64,000 nt of DNA from Achatina immaculata (GCA_009760885.1 CM019713.1:25552427-25616426), one strand, 5' to 3'. Positions 43,801-55,440 are shown, counted from the stretch's first letter. A program made the numbers and translations. Notes: generated from the sequence alone by a model not told the origin.

Positions 43801-45192
43801 TTACTTGGTGTAAAATTTCTTTCATTTGGTCACAGTAGACATGGTATTATGGTTACCTAGTGTAAAATTTCTTTCATTTGGTCACAGTAGACTAGGTGTT
43901 ATGGTTACTTGGTGTAAAATTTCTTTCATTTGGTCACAGTAGACTAGGTGTTATGGTTACTTGGTGTAAAATTTCTTTCATTTGGTCACAGTAGACTAGG
44001 TGTTATGGTTACTTGGTGTAAAATTTCTTTCATTTGGTCACAGTAGACTAGGTGTTATGGTTACTTGGTGTAAAATATCTTTCTTTTGGTCACAGTAGAC
44101 TAGGTGTTATGGTTACTTGGTGTAAAATTTCTTTCATTTGGTCACAGTAGACTAGGTGTTATGGTTACTTGGTGTAAAATTTCTTTCTTTTGGTCACAGT
44201 AGACATGATGTTATGGTTACTTGGTGTAAAATTTCTTTCATTTGGTCACAGTAGACTAGGTGTTATGGTTACTTGGTGTAAAATTTCTTTCATTTGGTCA
44301 CAGTAGACTAGGTGTTATGGTTACTTGGTGTAAAATTTCTTTCTTTTGGTCACAGTAGACATGGTATTATGGTTACCTAGTGTAAAATTTCTTTCATTTG
44401 GTCACAGTAGACATGGTGTTATGGTTACTTGGTGTAAAATTTCTTTCATTTGGTCACAGTAGACTAGGTGTTATGGTTACTTGGTGTAAAATTTCTTTCA
44501 TTTGATCACAGCAGACATGGTGTTATGGTTACTTGGTGTAAAATTTTTTTCATTTGGTCACAGTAGACTAGGTGTTATGGTTACTTGGTTTAAAATTTCT
44601 TTCATTTGGTCACAGTAGACTAGGTGTTATGGTTACTTGGTGTAAAATTTCTTTCATTTGGTCACAGTAGACATGGTGTTATGGTTACTTGGTGTAAAAT
44701 TTCTTTCTTTTGGTCACAGTAGACATGGTATTATGGTTACCTAGTGTAAAATTTCTTTCATTTGGTCACAGTAGACATGGTGTTATGGTTACTTGGTGTA
44801 AAATTTTTTTCATTTGGTCACAGTAGACTAGGTGTTATGGTTACTTGGTGTAAAATTTCTTTCATTTGGTCACAGTAGACATGGTGTTATGGTTACTTGG
44901 TGTAAAATTTCTTTCATTTGGTCACAGTAGACTAGGTGTTATGGTTACTTGGTGTAAAATTTCTTTCATTTGGTCACAGTAGACTAGGTGTTATGGTTAC
45001 TTGGTGTAAAATTTCTTTCATTTGGTCACAGTAGACATGGTGTTATGGTTACTTGGTGTAAAATTTCTTTCATTTGGTCACAGTAGACATGGTGTTATGG
45101 TTACTTGGTGTAAAATTTCTTTCATTTGGTCACAGTAGACTAGGTGTTATGGTTACTTGGTGTAAAATTTCTTTCATTTGGTCACAGTAGAC
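40823..45192. repeat. 52-bp minisatellite, about 84 copies (4.37 kb), with higher-order structure
   Basis: The unit reads GGTGTTATGGTTACTTGGTG, TAAAATTTCTTTCATTTGGT, CACAGTAGACTA. Variants include ACATGG for ACTAGG and TTTCTTTTGG. Rare variants recur at fixed distances: TGATCACAGCAGAC and ACTTGGTTTAAAATT each at 1352 bp (26 units), and TTGTTCACAG at 312 bp (6 units). Each unit contains a TTTCTTTCATTTGGTCACAG stretch that looks like a splice acceptor. Confidence 0.95.
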
Positions 45193-46255
45193 AATATGAT
45201 TATGATTGTTTGGTGTAAAATTTTAATTCGTATGATCACACACGTTCAGAAGTTGGAAGATTTCAACTAAGCTAAAGTTAATTTGCTAGGATGTATGGGA
45301 GAAATTTCATGATTACTTCCCTTCTTGGCCAACATGTCTGATTTTCTGTCTGAGTTTTGTTTAATAAAGGCAGCTAGCATATACCTCCAAGCAGCTAGCA
45401 TGTACCACCTAACATTCCATATGAAATTACGAAGATAATTTTTTTTTTTCAAGTGTTTTGTCTGAGGTAAATTTTTTGAAGACATATCTGCTGTAACAGT
45501 GAATTTTATAAGACAATCTATCTCATTGTAAAGAGCTTTTATTTACTTCTTACAGTTACCGTCCACTTCATGATTTCTTTTTAGGGGGGTGCTTTAATGA
45601 AGGAAATTAAATATTTCATGATAGCAAATACTGTATGGATCTTTAAAAAAAAAAAGAAGAAGAAAGAAAATGTAATAGTTTTACTATGTGTAAATACTAC
45701 CTCCAGAGATGGAGAATAACTTCCTGCAAGGAGAGGTGCAACAGACCACACAGAAAGCATGGCTATCAGTAAATGAGGGGAAAAATAGGATTTTGCTGGG
45801 AGGTGGGGGGGAAATAGATATTGTTGTAAGGTCTCAGAATGAGGGAAAGACAGTCGTTTCATAGATGAGATAGCTTGAAATAATAACAGAGACAAATAGT
45901 ATGATGTCATTATTGAACATTATGGATACTTACTAGATTTGATTAAAAAGAAAACAATTTCTCATTATACCCCGGTGTTCAGTAAATCATCAGTTTAACA
46001 GGATAAATAGAAAAACTTTATTTTTGGATTTCTTTTATAGTATGCACTTTTCTTACAAGGTTTGGAGCCCAATATATCTGTTGTTATTTGAGAAGTATTG
46101 AATATTTGATTCAACAGAGACTGCTGTGTCATGTGAGCACTGGTCTCTACTACTTGTTCCTTTATGCAAAGATTAATTAGCTGAATAATGATGAAATCTG
46201 AATATTTGTATTTTTAAAAATGTAAACATTATAATACTGAATTTTTAGAGTTATT
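45193..46255. other. Intergenic sequence, nothing recognised
   Basis: AT-rich; open frames of 72 and 109 codons on the minus strand show no splice, start or domain support. Confidence 0.5.
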
Positions 46256-46257
46256 TT

Positions 46258-46795
46258 TCTTCATCATCATCATCAGGTGCTGTGCCGACTAGCATTGGCT
46301 ATTATGCTTCTCCAGAGTACACAGTCTTTCATGCTGGCCATCAGCTCAGTTGGTAATCTCTTTTCACACCATCCCGTCAGACTGTCCAGTATCATTTCTC
46401 TTGGTCTTCCTCTTGATCTTCTTCCTTCTATTTTTCCTGTTTGTATAATATTTTCAATGCCCCCCTTCTCATTGCATGTCCTATGAAAGTACATTGTCTT
46501 TCTCTTATTTTTTTTACAAGACTTTTTCTATCTCCAGCTTTTCTCAAACATTCTTCATTTGTTATTTTTGCTTTCTAGAGAATTTGCAACATGCTTCTAA
46601 TAAACCACATTTCTGCTGCTTCCAATGACTTTTGTGCAGACCTGCCTATTGTCCATGATTCACTTCTGTGTAACAAGATAGGTTCAATATAGCATTTTAG
46701 GACTCTTTTTCTAACATTCATTGATAAGGATATGTTACATAATTTGTTTCTCATTCTCTGAAATGCAGTCTTTGCTTTCTTGGAGTGTCTAAAAT
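46258..46795 (-). mobile_element. Non-LTR retrotransposon C-terminal fragment
   Basis: The minus strand reads, with frameshifts, AKTAFQRMRNKLCNISLS, a CYIEPILLHRSESWT block and SLEAAEMWFIRSML. Then come ITNEECLRKAGDRKSL, RERQCTFIGHAMRR and a GKIEGRRSRGRPREM end. This order is the RT thumb and C-terminus shared by many LINE families. Confidence 0.85.
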
Positions 46796-47054
46796 TTTTT
46801 TTAAAAAAACAGAATTAGGAAATATCTAGGACTGTCTGGAATGTGGTGGTTACAAAATATTAGTAGTAACTCACCACAAAGAAATCAGATTGTGAGGTCA
46901 ATGGCTACTGAGATAATCATTGTAGCCTAACATTTTCTTTTTTGGCCCTACTTTCAGAAATACATTGTGGAGAGGAGCCCATCACAGCATTGAAGTTTAG
47001 ATAAGTTCATCCAAGAAATACAGTGTAGAGATAGGCAGGCGTCTGTAATAAGAT

Positions 47055-47754
47055 TTAACTCTTTCCGTGCCGGAGGAAGAAACACGGACGTGTTGTGGAG
47101 TGCCAGAGTAAAAACATGAGTCTTGATATGTTAGGGGGTATAGTTATAAAATGGAATGGAAAACAGTATTTCCATGTACTTCTGTATACTTATTATGTTT
47201 CAAAGTATAACTAAAGGTATGAAAATTTCTTAAATGCAGAGTTTTTTTAGGAAAAAAGAAGTAATGTGATGTTTTTAGACACTGATTGTGCCAAGCTCAC
47301 CATCGGGTAGGTCTAGATATGCACTGCTTACCATCCGAGATGTGTAGATCTACTTGTCGATCTCATATTCTGATTCTATGTTGCATTCTCGCTAAATTAA
47401 TGTCTGAAATAACCTTCTAACTACTTCTAACATCATCTAATATGTCTAGATCTACTTGGGATACATTCAAGAGCAGTGGGGTGGTCACAGACCATGTCCA
47501 TACCCCTATCTACATCATCAAAAATTTTAAAATTTCAGTCTTTCTCTTCCCTTTTCTCGCATGGCATCGCTCGTAACTAGGCACTCTTTCGCCATTTTGA
47601 AAAGTATCACCGAAATCGCGGACGAAATATTTACAATCTAAATGTTACACTGGTTGTTTTATTGAAACAAACAATGATCATTATAATGACCATTGGCACG
47701 CATCGGGTATACCGGAAGCGGCATTATTATGACCAAAGGCACGGAAAGAGTTAA
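47055..47754. mobile_element. TTAA-flanked piggyBac-like element, complete non-autonomous copy (692 bp)
   Basis: TTAA at 47055-47058 and 47751-47754 flank 47059-47750. Ends are CTCTTTCCGTGCC and GGCACGGAAAGAG, 13-bp inverted repeats. The right half, read on the minus strand, has a short frame beginning in the region AAAATGGCGAAAGAGTGCC; this may be the vestige of a transposase start. The same element occurs in opposite orientation from 63367. Confidence 0.9.
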
Positions 47755-48664
47755 ATAAGAGGACAGTATGGCATGTTGTGCCTACATTCTTAGTTTCTGT
47801 AAGGGATAAGACAATTAACCGGTAGAGAGTGTAGACCACATCTTTTGACAGACTGAACATTCAAACAGTAGCAGAAATAGCTCCAGGCTAATGGTTCATA
47901 CTTTCATAGGCGTGGCAAACTTCATTTGGTCATGGCAGTCAATTAATTTGTTAGATAAATTGTTAAGGGTTTTAAAATGTTCAGATATAAGTTTAAAGTA
48001 TTTTCAACTGATTTATAATTGGTACTGTCTCATTAAATTTTTATGACAATCCAGTAGTCTGTACGGGGGGAGAATCGGAGAGTGAAGGCAGTTTGAAAAG
48101 TACATGATAACAAAAGCAGACAGAAGGAGCAATGACTGATGGATAATTATAACACACACAGGTCAAGTAAATATGGACACCTTGCTATGTGATGGCACCA
48201 TTATTGAACAACATGCTTTATAGAGATTTCTTTGGTCTTATGAAGTTTAACATAGTGACTTGTATATCAGGATAGTTTTATTATTATTATAAATATTATT
48301 ATTACTATTAGCATTTTATTATAGCTTTGCGATTATTATATAAAATAGAATGTAGGTAAGAAACAAAGTAAATAACTTGAAAGCCAATTGGAGAGGAACA
48401 CTTTCATAAAAAACTATAGACAGAAGAAAAGAGGAAGACTGGGGTGGATGGGTGGGTGGGTGGGTGGGTTCGGGCAGTTTAGGAAAGACCCATAAGGTAG
48501 TATTTCAAGTTAGAAAGTAATTATTAGTGCTGCATGAGAAATCCAGAACGTTTGATATTTTTGGAACTTTGTGTAAAATGCTTTAGGAGATGCTTCAGTT
48601 TGATATTTGTGAATTTCATTTGATGAGCACTGAGGGTGAAATATAATTTGATTCTGGAAAGAAC
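47755..48664. other. Intergenic sequence with a GGGT microsatellite
   Basis: A short (GGTG)n/(GGGT)n run lies near 48444-48470 and ATT repeats near 48275-48320. No gene recognised. Confidence 0.5.
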
Positions 48665-48915
48665 CATCTGAATTTTATAGTGACTGTTGTGTACTAAGAT
48701 TTCTGTCTTGAATTTTATAGTGACTGTTGTGTACTAAGATTTCTGTCTTGAATTTTATAGTGACTGTTGTGTACTAAGATTTCTGTCTTGAATTTTATAG
48801 TGACTGTTGTGTACTAAGATTTCTGTCTTGAATTTTATAGTGATTGTTGTGTACTAAGATTTCAGTCTTGAATTTTATAGTGATTGTTGTGTACTAAGAT
48901 TTCATTCTTGTGGTG
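48665..48915. repeat. 40-bp minisatellite, 6 copies
   Basis: The unit is TCTTGAATTTTATAGTGACT followed by GTTGTGTACTAAGATTTCTG. The last copies have GATTG for GACTG. Confidence 0.95.
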
Positions 48916-49705
48916 AATCATCTTCATTAAGAAGATGAAGATCCTCACCCCATGAAAAAAAAAAACAAACAAAAACAGACTATCTGCGCTGCAGAAAGGA
49001 AATGTGGAATCTTGACCAGTTCTGGTTCATTGACTCTGATGACCAGACTGTTACTCTGGCACAACCATCTTTGCTCTTGGCATGAACAAAAGAATGAAAG
49101 ATAAGAAAAAAATGTCTTATTTTTTTAAAAAATTCATTTATTTGGTCTGTACCAGTGATACAGAGTTTCAGAAATTGGTACAGCTATCACCTTGTATGAA
49201 GTACTTTCCAAAATACTGGTTTTATCATTACAACATTCGCTACCTTTTTTTTTTTTTTTTCAAATCTAAAATTAAACATACTTTACACAAACATCAGTGA
49301 GAGAATTTAATGTTTGCGTACATTTTTTCCTTGGCGAGATTTCATCTTTACAGAATGCTGACATGCTGAACCAGATTCAAAACTGGCTGATTCTTCTACG
49401 TGAGCATCATCAGCCTGTTGGCCTGATTATCATCCAACCAGTTTTGCTGGTTACTTTTTACTAGTTTTTTTGATAATACAAACCAGTTATGACAACTGAC
49501 GACCCACAAAAATTTCATCTTTCTTTTTTTTTTTAATCAGTAATTTACCGGTAATTGCTGGTTAATATGATGACTGGTTTGCACCTTGTGGAGCATTTCT
49601 CTCTTGACAGTCAATCATTGTCTAATTAGGATGCTTGCTACAGTGAGTGTAGTGTTGACAGTGACTGGGTTTATTTGACTTTTTGTTTCTCAGAAACAGT
49701 GTCCT
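48916..49705. other. Intergenic sequence, nothing recognised
   Basis: Poly-A and poly-T stretches; a 72-codon frame at 49082-49300 is low complexity and unsupported. Confidence 0.5.
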
Positions 49706-50172
49706 CCATTATTCTTCTCTCTAGGCCATCGAATGGTTTAATATGACTAAAGAAGGATAACTTTCTTCTCTCTAGACCATCAGGTGGTTTAATATGACCA
49801 GAGGAGGATAACTTTCTTCTCTCTAGACCATCAAGTGGTTTAATATGACCAGAGGAGGATAACTTTCTTCTCTCTAGACCATCAAGTGGTTTAATATGAC
49901 CAGAGGAGGATAACTTTCTTCTCTCTAGACCATCAAGTGGTTTAATATGACCAGAGGAGGATAACTTTCTTCTCTCTAGACCATCAAGTGGTTTAATATG
50001 ACCAGAGGAGGATAACTTTCTTCTCTCTAGACCATCAAGTGGTTTAATATGACCAGAGGAGGATAACTTTCTTCTCTCTAGACCATCAAGTGGTTTAATA
50101 TGACCAGAGGAGGATAACTTTCTTCTCTATAGACCATCAAGTGGTTTAATATGACCAGAGGAAGATAACTTT
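49706..50172. repeat. 51-bp minisatellite, about 9 copies
   Basis: The unit is AACTTTCTTCTCTCTAGACC, ATCAAGTGGTTTAATATGAC, CAGAGGAGGAT. The first two copies are the most divergent. Confidence 0.95.
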
Positions 50173-50785
50173 TTGCTCTTGATGGAGCTGAGGTGCCCCT
50201 TATGGGAAACTAGCGCCCAGCCAGTTCAAAAAGTCTGTCCCTCAACACTGAAAGGTACATGAGGCAGAAATCAAGACAAGACCCAAGTTTCTGTCTCATC
50301 TGATGTCTGAACCTCATAAACATCTTAATTGAATTTTACTGTTAACTCTTGTCCTCACTTTTAAGAGCTGATGAGTGGTGGAGAGAGCCAGAGTTGTGGT
50401 CTCAGGGCTACTGAGGAATTTTTTTTAGAGTGGTGCATTTGCCATTCTGTTTTCATCCACTGATAACCACTCTTAAAGCAGCAAACCTTCTGGTTTACAA
50501 GTTATCTGGGCCTCTAGCAATGCTCCATCTGGGCTCCCTCTCACTGGGCCTGTCCATGGCACCTGGGGTGCTGAAGCTGCCTGGCAGCTCTGCTTTTTTC
50601 CCCTTATTAGAGAGACTTCCAGAACATGCTAAATATGTTCTGCCTACACAGTTCAGTGTATAAAGCAACAACAAAATGATAATAATTACATTAAAAATAA
50701 CTTATAAGTACTTATATGAGGGTTACTTCATGCGTATGTATTGAGGGTGCAATAGTAACTGACCTTGGGCCTAACTTGTTCATAA
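50173..50785. other. Intergenic sequence, nothing recognised
   Basis: A 77-codon frame (50430-50663) encodes a leucine-rich stretch but has no start context, splice site or recognised domain. Confidence 0.45.
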
Positions 50786-51004
50786 ATTCATAAATGTACT
50801 GGAATCAAGAATAAGCCATCGGGGTAGAAAATATGATAGGAAAATGGCAACCACTAAAGTGAGGATCAAGCAAGACTTTATCCACTCATCAGATTTGTTC
50901 TCACTATACAGTGAAAACATAACGAGAGAAATGAACAACCTATGATATGCAGATGATACAGCACTGACAGCCAAAAATGAAAAGAGCCTAGAGAAATGAT
51001 CAGA

Positions 51005-51362
51005 TTTATTTCTTCTTCTTCTTCTCCCATCACCCTGGAACTTCAAGTTAGTGTTCTTCGCAACTGATGCAGCGAAGATACTAAGGCACAGAATTCTATC
51101 AGCGTGGGAACAGGTTACGGCAGCTATTTTTTCAGTTCCAGAGTACAGCTAAAAAGCAGGGGTGAGTAACTCTTCTTTAGCAGACTCTACCACCGCAGGG
51201 ACTGATGATCACTGCCCCATTAGCTAGGCCTGTTACTAGGGGTACCTAGTACCAATGGAGAGGTGGGACAGGGGTCAGCCATGGTTTGCTAACCCTGACC
51301 CTAGCATGTCAGCTATGGGTCTCTGAATGCCAAAACAGTGTCTTCACTTACAACAAAGCAGT
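51005..51362. mobile_element. Repeat family A, copy 4 (most complete)
   Basis: Begins at a TTCTTCTTCTTC run, then CATCACCCTGGAACTTCAAG through GATACTAAGGCACAGAATTC to the common tail (TTTTTTCAGTTCCAGAGTAC, GAGAGGTGGGACAGG, CAGCTATGGGTC). It splits the RT fragment on either side. If the TTC run is the reverse complement of a GAA tail, the element is oriented on the minus strand. Confidence 0.7.
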
Positions 51363-51412
51363 AAAAGAAAGCAAAAAGAAAAGTGCAGCTTAAATAGCAA
51401 GAAAACAGAAAC

Positions 51413-51826
51413 ACTGGTTATATTATGGAAGAATAACTCACATTATGGGGCAGCTTTGAATGGTTATATTATGGAAGAATAACTCACATTATGGGGCAGC
51501 TTTGAATGGTTATATTATGGAAGAATAACTCACATTATGGGGCAGCTTTGAATGGTTATATTATGGAAGAATAACTCACATTATGGGGCAGCTTTGAATG
51601 GTTATATTATGGAAGAATAACTCACTTTATGGGGCAGCTTTGAATGGTTATATTATGGAAGAATAACTCACATTATGGGGCAGCTTTGAATGGTTATATT
51701 ATGGAAGAATAACTCACATTATGGGGCAGCTTTGAATGGTTATATTATGGAAGAATAACTCACTTTATGGGGCAGCTTTGAATGGTTATATTATGGAAGA
51801 ATAACTCACTTTATCAGGCAGCTTTG
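51413..51826. repeat. 46-bp minisatellite, 9 copies, inside an RT fragment
   Basis: The unit is TGGTTATATTATGGAAGAAT, AACTCACATTATGGGGCAGC, TTTGAA. The first unit is continuous with RT codons upstream (CTGGTTATATTATGGAAG), so the repeat seems to be an amplified coding segment. Confidence 0.95.
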
Positions 51827-52054
51827 AGATAAGCGCATATGTTTAAATATATGGGAACAGCAAATGGGAAATGCACCTCTGAAATCAAGACTAGAATATG
51901 CCAAGCTAAGACATCTTTCAGACAAATGAGGCACATCTTAAGTAATGCAAATGTGTCACTGAAAAAGAATTATGAGAATGCTACATTTCCTACTCTATAA
52001 GTGAGTCATGGATGATGAACAGATCAACACAAAATGCTGAAACTGTTTAAAGTA

Positions 52055-52335
52055 GGAATACTCATTCATTCATTCATTTGCATGTCCCTTGTGGAACTTT
52101 GCCTCCCTAACAGCACTCCTGTAGGCCTCTCAGTTGTGAGCAAGATGGCCTGCTGCTGATGCATCCATTTGCTGATCATCAATGATGTCTTGCAGCCATC
52201 TTTGCCCTGGTCTTCTTCTCTTTCTTTTTCCCATTATGTACCCTTCCAAGACGGTTTTCTCTAGATTATCATGAAGTTTAATGTGTCCAAAATATTTAAG
52301 TTCTCTCTTTAATCCTCTTAATCAAGTAGGAACAG
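52055..52335 (-). mobile_element. LINE 3' end, minus strand
   Basis: The minus strand reads KYFGHIKLHDNLEKTVLEGY and KRKRRRPGQRWLQDIID, then AAGHLAHN and EAYRSAVREAKFHKGHANE with a stop. An ATTC-repeat tail follows at about 52065-52080. The same terminus appears at 56925-57015 on the plus strand. Confidence 0.8.
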
Positions 52336-52369
52336 CTTTATTAATTAACCAGTGCACAGATGTGACATT

Positions 52370-52485
52370 TTGGTTTACATCTTAATCATACAAAAACATA
52401 CAGGACAAAGAAACAGGGAAAAAAAGATAAAATATAAAGTCACATGAATGCTGTGTAACAAACAGGAATGGAAAGGGTTATAAAA
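52370..52485. other. Short spacer before the RTE tail
   Basis: The sequence from about 52336 to 52485 shows nothing recognised. Confidence 0.4.
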
Positions 52486-52489
52486 AAAG

Positions 52490-52606
52490 GATATATATTC
52501 CCTTGATAAGGTTGAAAAGCTCACCGAAAACAGAAAAACTTGGTGAACTACCATGTGAGCCCTATGTGACATTTAATGGCATGGGAAGAATGTAAGATGA
52601 AGATAT
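52490..52606 (+). mobile_element. RTE 3'-tail-only insertion
   Basis: Matches the end of the RTE at 24100-24205 (CTTGATAAGGTTGAAAAGCT to GGCATGGGAAGAATGTAAGA). It is flanked by GATATATA on both sides (about 52488-52495 and 52605-52612). It sits immediately in front of a Penelope-like fragment and may have inserted into it. Confidence 0.8.
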
Positions 52607-52614
52607 ATAGGTAT

Positions 52615-52868
52615 ATATTTTATTGGAGAGACCAGTCTCAGATTAGGTGAACATCTTTATGATACCTCCTAGTATGCTTCTAAGCCAGTCTCTAATTATT
52701 TCAGTGGACCAAACAACAGAGGCAAGTCTGATTTTCTAGTAAAAGTCATTAAACAATGTCACTCTGATTTCGGAAATTGTCTGGTGCTTGAGAACCACTG
52801 CATTCAGGAATATGGAATGCTGGATACATATGGGTTGAACTCGAAATTCAGCTACATTTAACATTCCC
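52615..52868 (+). mobile_element. Penelope-like GIY-YIG endonuclease C-terminus, second family
   Basis: The plus strand reads FIGETSLRLGEHLYDTS, a stop, then YASKPVSNYFSGPNNRGKSD and LVLENHCIQEYGMLDTYGLN before a terminal stop. The motif order (YIGET, a KPVSxxF block, a Glu in the LENHCIQE helix and a GLN ending) is the Penelope endonuclease C-terminal half. It differs from the duplicon copy, so it is a separate family. Confidence 0.8.
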
Positions 52869-53199
52869 TTTCTCCAAAGTCATATTCCCTCTCTACTAAA
52901 TCTTACATTTTCCTCACCTGTAACTTATATTCCAGAACCTCCTCACTGCACTAGATTACAAACCCTCTACCCCAACCCTATTCATCTATTTCACACTCAC
53001 TCTTTTCTCAGCTATATTACCTTAGTATCTTTCTCTTTCTTCTTTCCACTTTCCCCGCCCCCTTTTTTACTACCAACCTATCACACATCCCAAGTCTTCA
53101 TTTAAGCATTCACAATACCACACGCAATATTGGTCACAGCTTCTTTCAAGTCACAGTTAAGCACCTTTTTTCCCTAAATTCCCCCATTCCTATTTGTTG
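52869..53199. other. Pyrimidine-rich spacer
   Basis: A short stretch near 53100-53170 reads NTTRNIGHSFFQVTVKHLFS, which resembles the ends of some LINE ORFs but is too short to assign. Confidence 0.4.
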
Positions 53200-53665
53200 T
53201 ACAAGCTAAGATTATTCAATTCAAATTTAATATCCACCCTCATTTATACATGCGAAAGTTGGAAAACAACTGAAGAAACAGACAACAAATCAGACTCTTT
53301 TGAAAACAAATGCCTCAGAAAAATGCTCGGTATAGAGCGGAACGAATTCAAGAACAACGCAGAGATAAGGCCGATGAGTGAACAACAACCTGTCTCGTGG
53401 GTGATCAGAAAAAGGTGATGTACATCGGTCTCGTGATGATAAGAAACAGAGAATCCCAAAACAAGCTATCAAGTGGAACACAACAGGCCGAAGAAAAAGA
53501 GGTCGACCACGTGAAAAAGAGGACATTGTTAAACGTCACATAAGGCTCGCATAGTAGTTGGCCAAGTTTTCCTGTTTTCAGCGAACTTTTCAACTTCATC
53601 AAGGGATTTTATACCTACTAATTTGACCTCTCTTAATTAACGGCACGGGAAGGATGTACGGTGTA
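53200..53665 (+). mobile_element. RTE C-terminal fragment with a 104-bp internal inversion
   Basis: Matches 23733-24205: TLIYTCESWKTTEETDNK, SFENKCLRKMLGIERNEFK and EQQPVSWVIRKR in one frame, then QAIKWNTTGRRKRGRP in another. From 53531 to about 53634 the sequence is the reverse complement of the expected next segment (CGTCACATAAGGCTCGC). The normal orientation then resumes with AACGGCACGGGAAGGATG. Confidence 0.9.
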
Positions 53666-54165
53666 AAATTTGTTGTACAGAATTCGTATAAATATTTTAT
53701 CTTCTTTCCCTATTTCTTGTCCTGTACGTTTCCGTATGAAGGTACAAACCGATACATCATAAATGTATGCTCGTTAATTAATAACTACTTTAAAAGTTCA
53801 TACTTTAAATAGTTTTAACATTTTATTATCACAGTTTTACATCAGTGGCTTTGTGTATATTTATACATCTGGCTTTATAAATAATTATACCCAAATTATT
53901 CGTTGATCAAAGCAAAGATCAATAGTGTCAAGACTTGCGGTTTAAAAAAAATGTTAAGAATACCATGGACAGCTAAGCTGACAAACAGGGAATGTCTGAG
54001 AAAATCAAATGAAGAAAGGAACTTTGTTAAATCCATAAGAAAAACGACAGTCATCATTTGTTGTACCTAGAAGGAGAGGGCTTGAAAACATCATAACAGG
54101 AACGATGAATGGGAAGAAAAGTTGAGAAAGACCAATAGAGGAAAAAATATTAACAATCTAACGCA
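53666..54165. other. Spacer, nothing recognised
   Basis: AT-rich; no gene or element recognised. Confidence 0.5.
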
Positions 54166-54169
54166 AAGT

Positions 54170-55440
54170 TCAAGGTTCAAAATTCAGACTCCGGCTTCAC
54201 TGCATTCAGAACCTCCACCACATGCCGAAGCATCCATCCAAGAGCGTGTTTGCTAGTAGTTCCTGCCACATGTTGGTTGTTTATGATACGTTGTCTGACG
54301 CTCAGTTCGGATTTCCTGCCAACACCCTTAATTTGTCATAGCCCCACAGTCTCTTCACATCTACATTGTTCTTACATTCCCTCAGTTTTTTTTTTTCAAC
54401 ACAGCTTTAGCAATGTCACCCCTGTTACTGTCAGCCTGCCATTTATTTTAGCCTGTCCAGCAAGTCTATCTGTCACTTCACTGCCATGTACTTCCACATG
54501 CCATGAACAATAAAGCCACTTTAGGCTTGTTACATATGAACCCGTTCTTTTCGAAGCAATTTCTTCTCAGTCATATGAAGCATATTCTGTGAATCTGTCG
54601 CAGTTAGACCATTAACCACATCATGAGCAACTATCCACTCCATTGCTGCCGGCACAGCCTCAGGTTCCATTCTCATGCTTGATGTGGTGATTTCAAAGGC
54701 GCCTGAACCTTGTGCCACTACTCTTCCCAACAAAAACCCCAACCACTTCTGCTGTTCCAAATCACTGAGCTATATATATATATCTGTGTCGGAAGACCCA
54801 GTGATGCTGGATGACATCTTGAATCCAAAGTTCAACTGCTCCCTGTGCCCAATCACGACATTCACGCCCCTTCTGTATAATAACCTTTGCTAGCTGAGGT
54901 CGCTCTTGCATCTGTAACCAATCATCACCTTTACGCACTTTATCTAGATTGCAAACTGACTTTATTGTATCTTCGGCCTCAGCCGTCGAAGATCTGCCCA
55001 GTTTGATGTGTTGCCCCTTTATCAGCCCAAAATCCTTAAGAAGAGGATGATCCTTCATACCAGCAACCCTGATGTATGCCTTTACCAGAGCATGCTTGTG
55101 TTTAGATCTCACATTCATCACATCAAGAAGAAAGCGCACGGCCGCCACCGGAGTATCCCTGGTGCACCCCAAGACCACTCTCATTGCCTCGTTCTGAACA
55201 CGCTCTCGTCTGTTCAGCTGTGCTTTTGACAGGGTGAGTAGGCCAAGACCATACTCCAATGGTGACGGCACCAGCGCATGCATCAGCAGGAATAGAATGT
55301 GCCGTGTAAAGCACGCTGCAGCCACTAACCTAACTGATCCAAATGCTTTCCTGGTTTTTGTATTACATTGTCCACATGGTGCTCAAAGGATAATGAACGA
55401 TCATTTGTGAACCCTAGATACAGCGATGTGTTCTCTTAAT
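54170..55440 (-). mobile_element. I-like non-LTR retrotransposon C-terminal half (thumb and RNase H), pseudogene
   Basis: On the minus strand a YLGFTNDRSLSFEHHVDN-like block near 55430-55380 is followed by a 187-codon frame (55325-54762): SPLEYGLGLLTLSKAQLNRR, MRVVLGCTRDTPVAAVRFLL. This is the region between RT and RNase H. RNase H remnants follow: FEITTSSMRMEPEAVPAAME, WIVAHDVVNGLTATDSQNML and a VTDRLAG block. Stops and a (TA)n run near 54772 break it. It is related to the RNase H fragment at 13975-14845. Confidence 0.8.

Larger units (their letters stand above)
50790..52050 (+). mobile_element. L2-like RT fragment, interrupted by family A and a 46-bp minisatellite
   Basis: The first part reads VRIKQDFIHSSDLFSLYSEN, ITREMNNL and then YADDTALTAKNEKSLE (50860-51000), the RT catalytic block with most of the preceding insert lost. 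After a family A insertion, AKKEK/CSLNSKKTETLVI-like codons (about 51370-51420) lead into the array. Beyond it come SEIKTRICQAKTSFRQMRHI and LSNANVSLKK (51880-51980), the thumb region. It is one retroelement broken up by later repeats. Confidence 0.75.

Noticed and set aside
54762..55325. 187-codon minus-strand frame as a host gene
   Set aside because: Its neighbours on the same strand are RNase H remnants and it has the features of the region between RT and RNase H of I-like elements.
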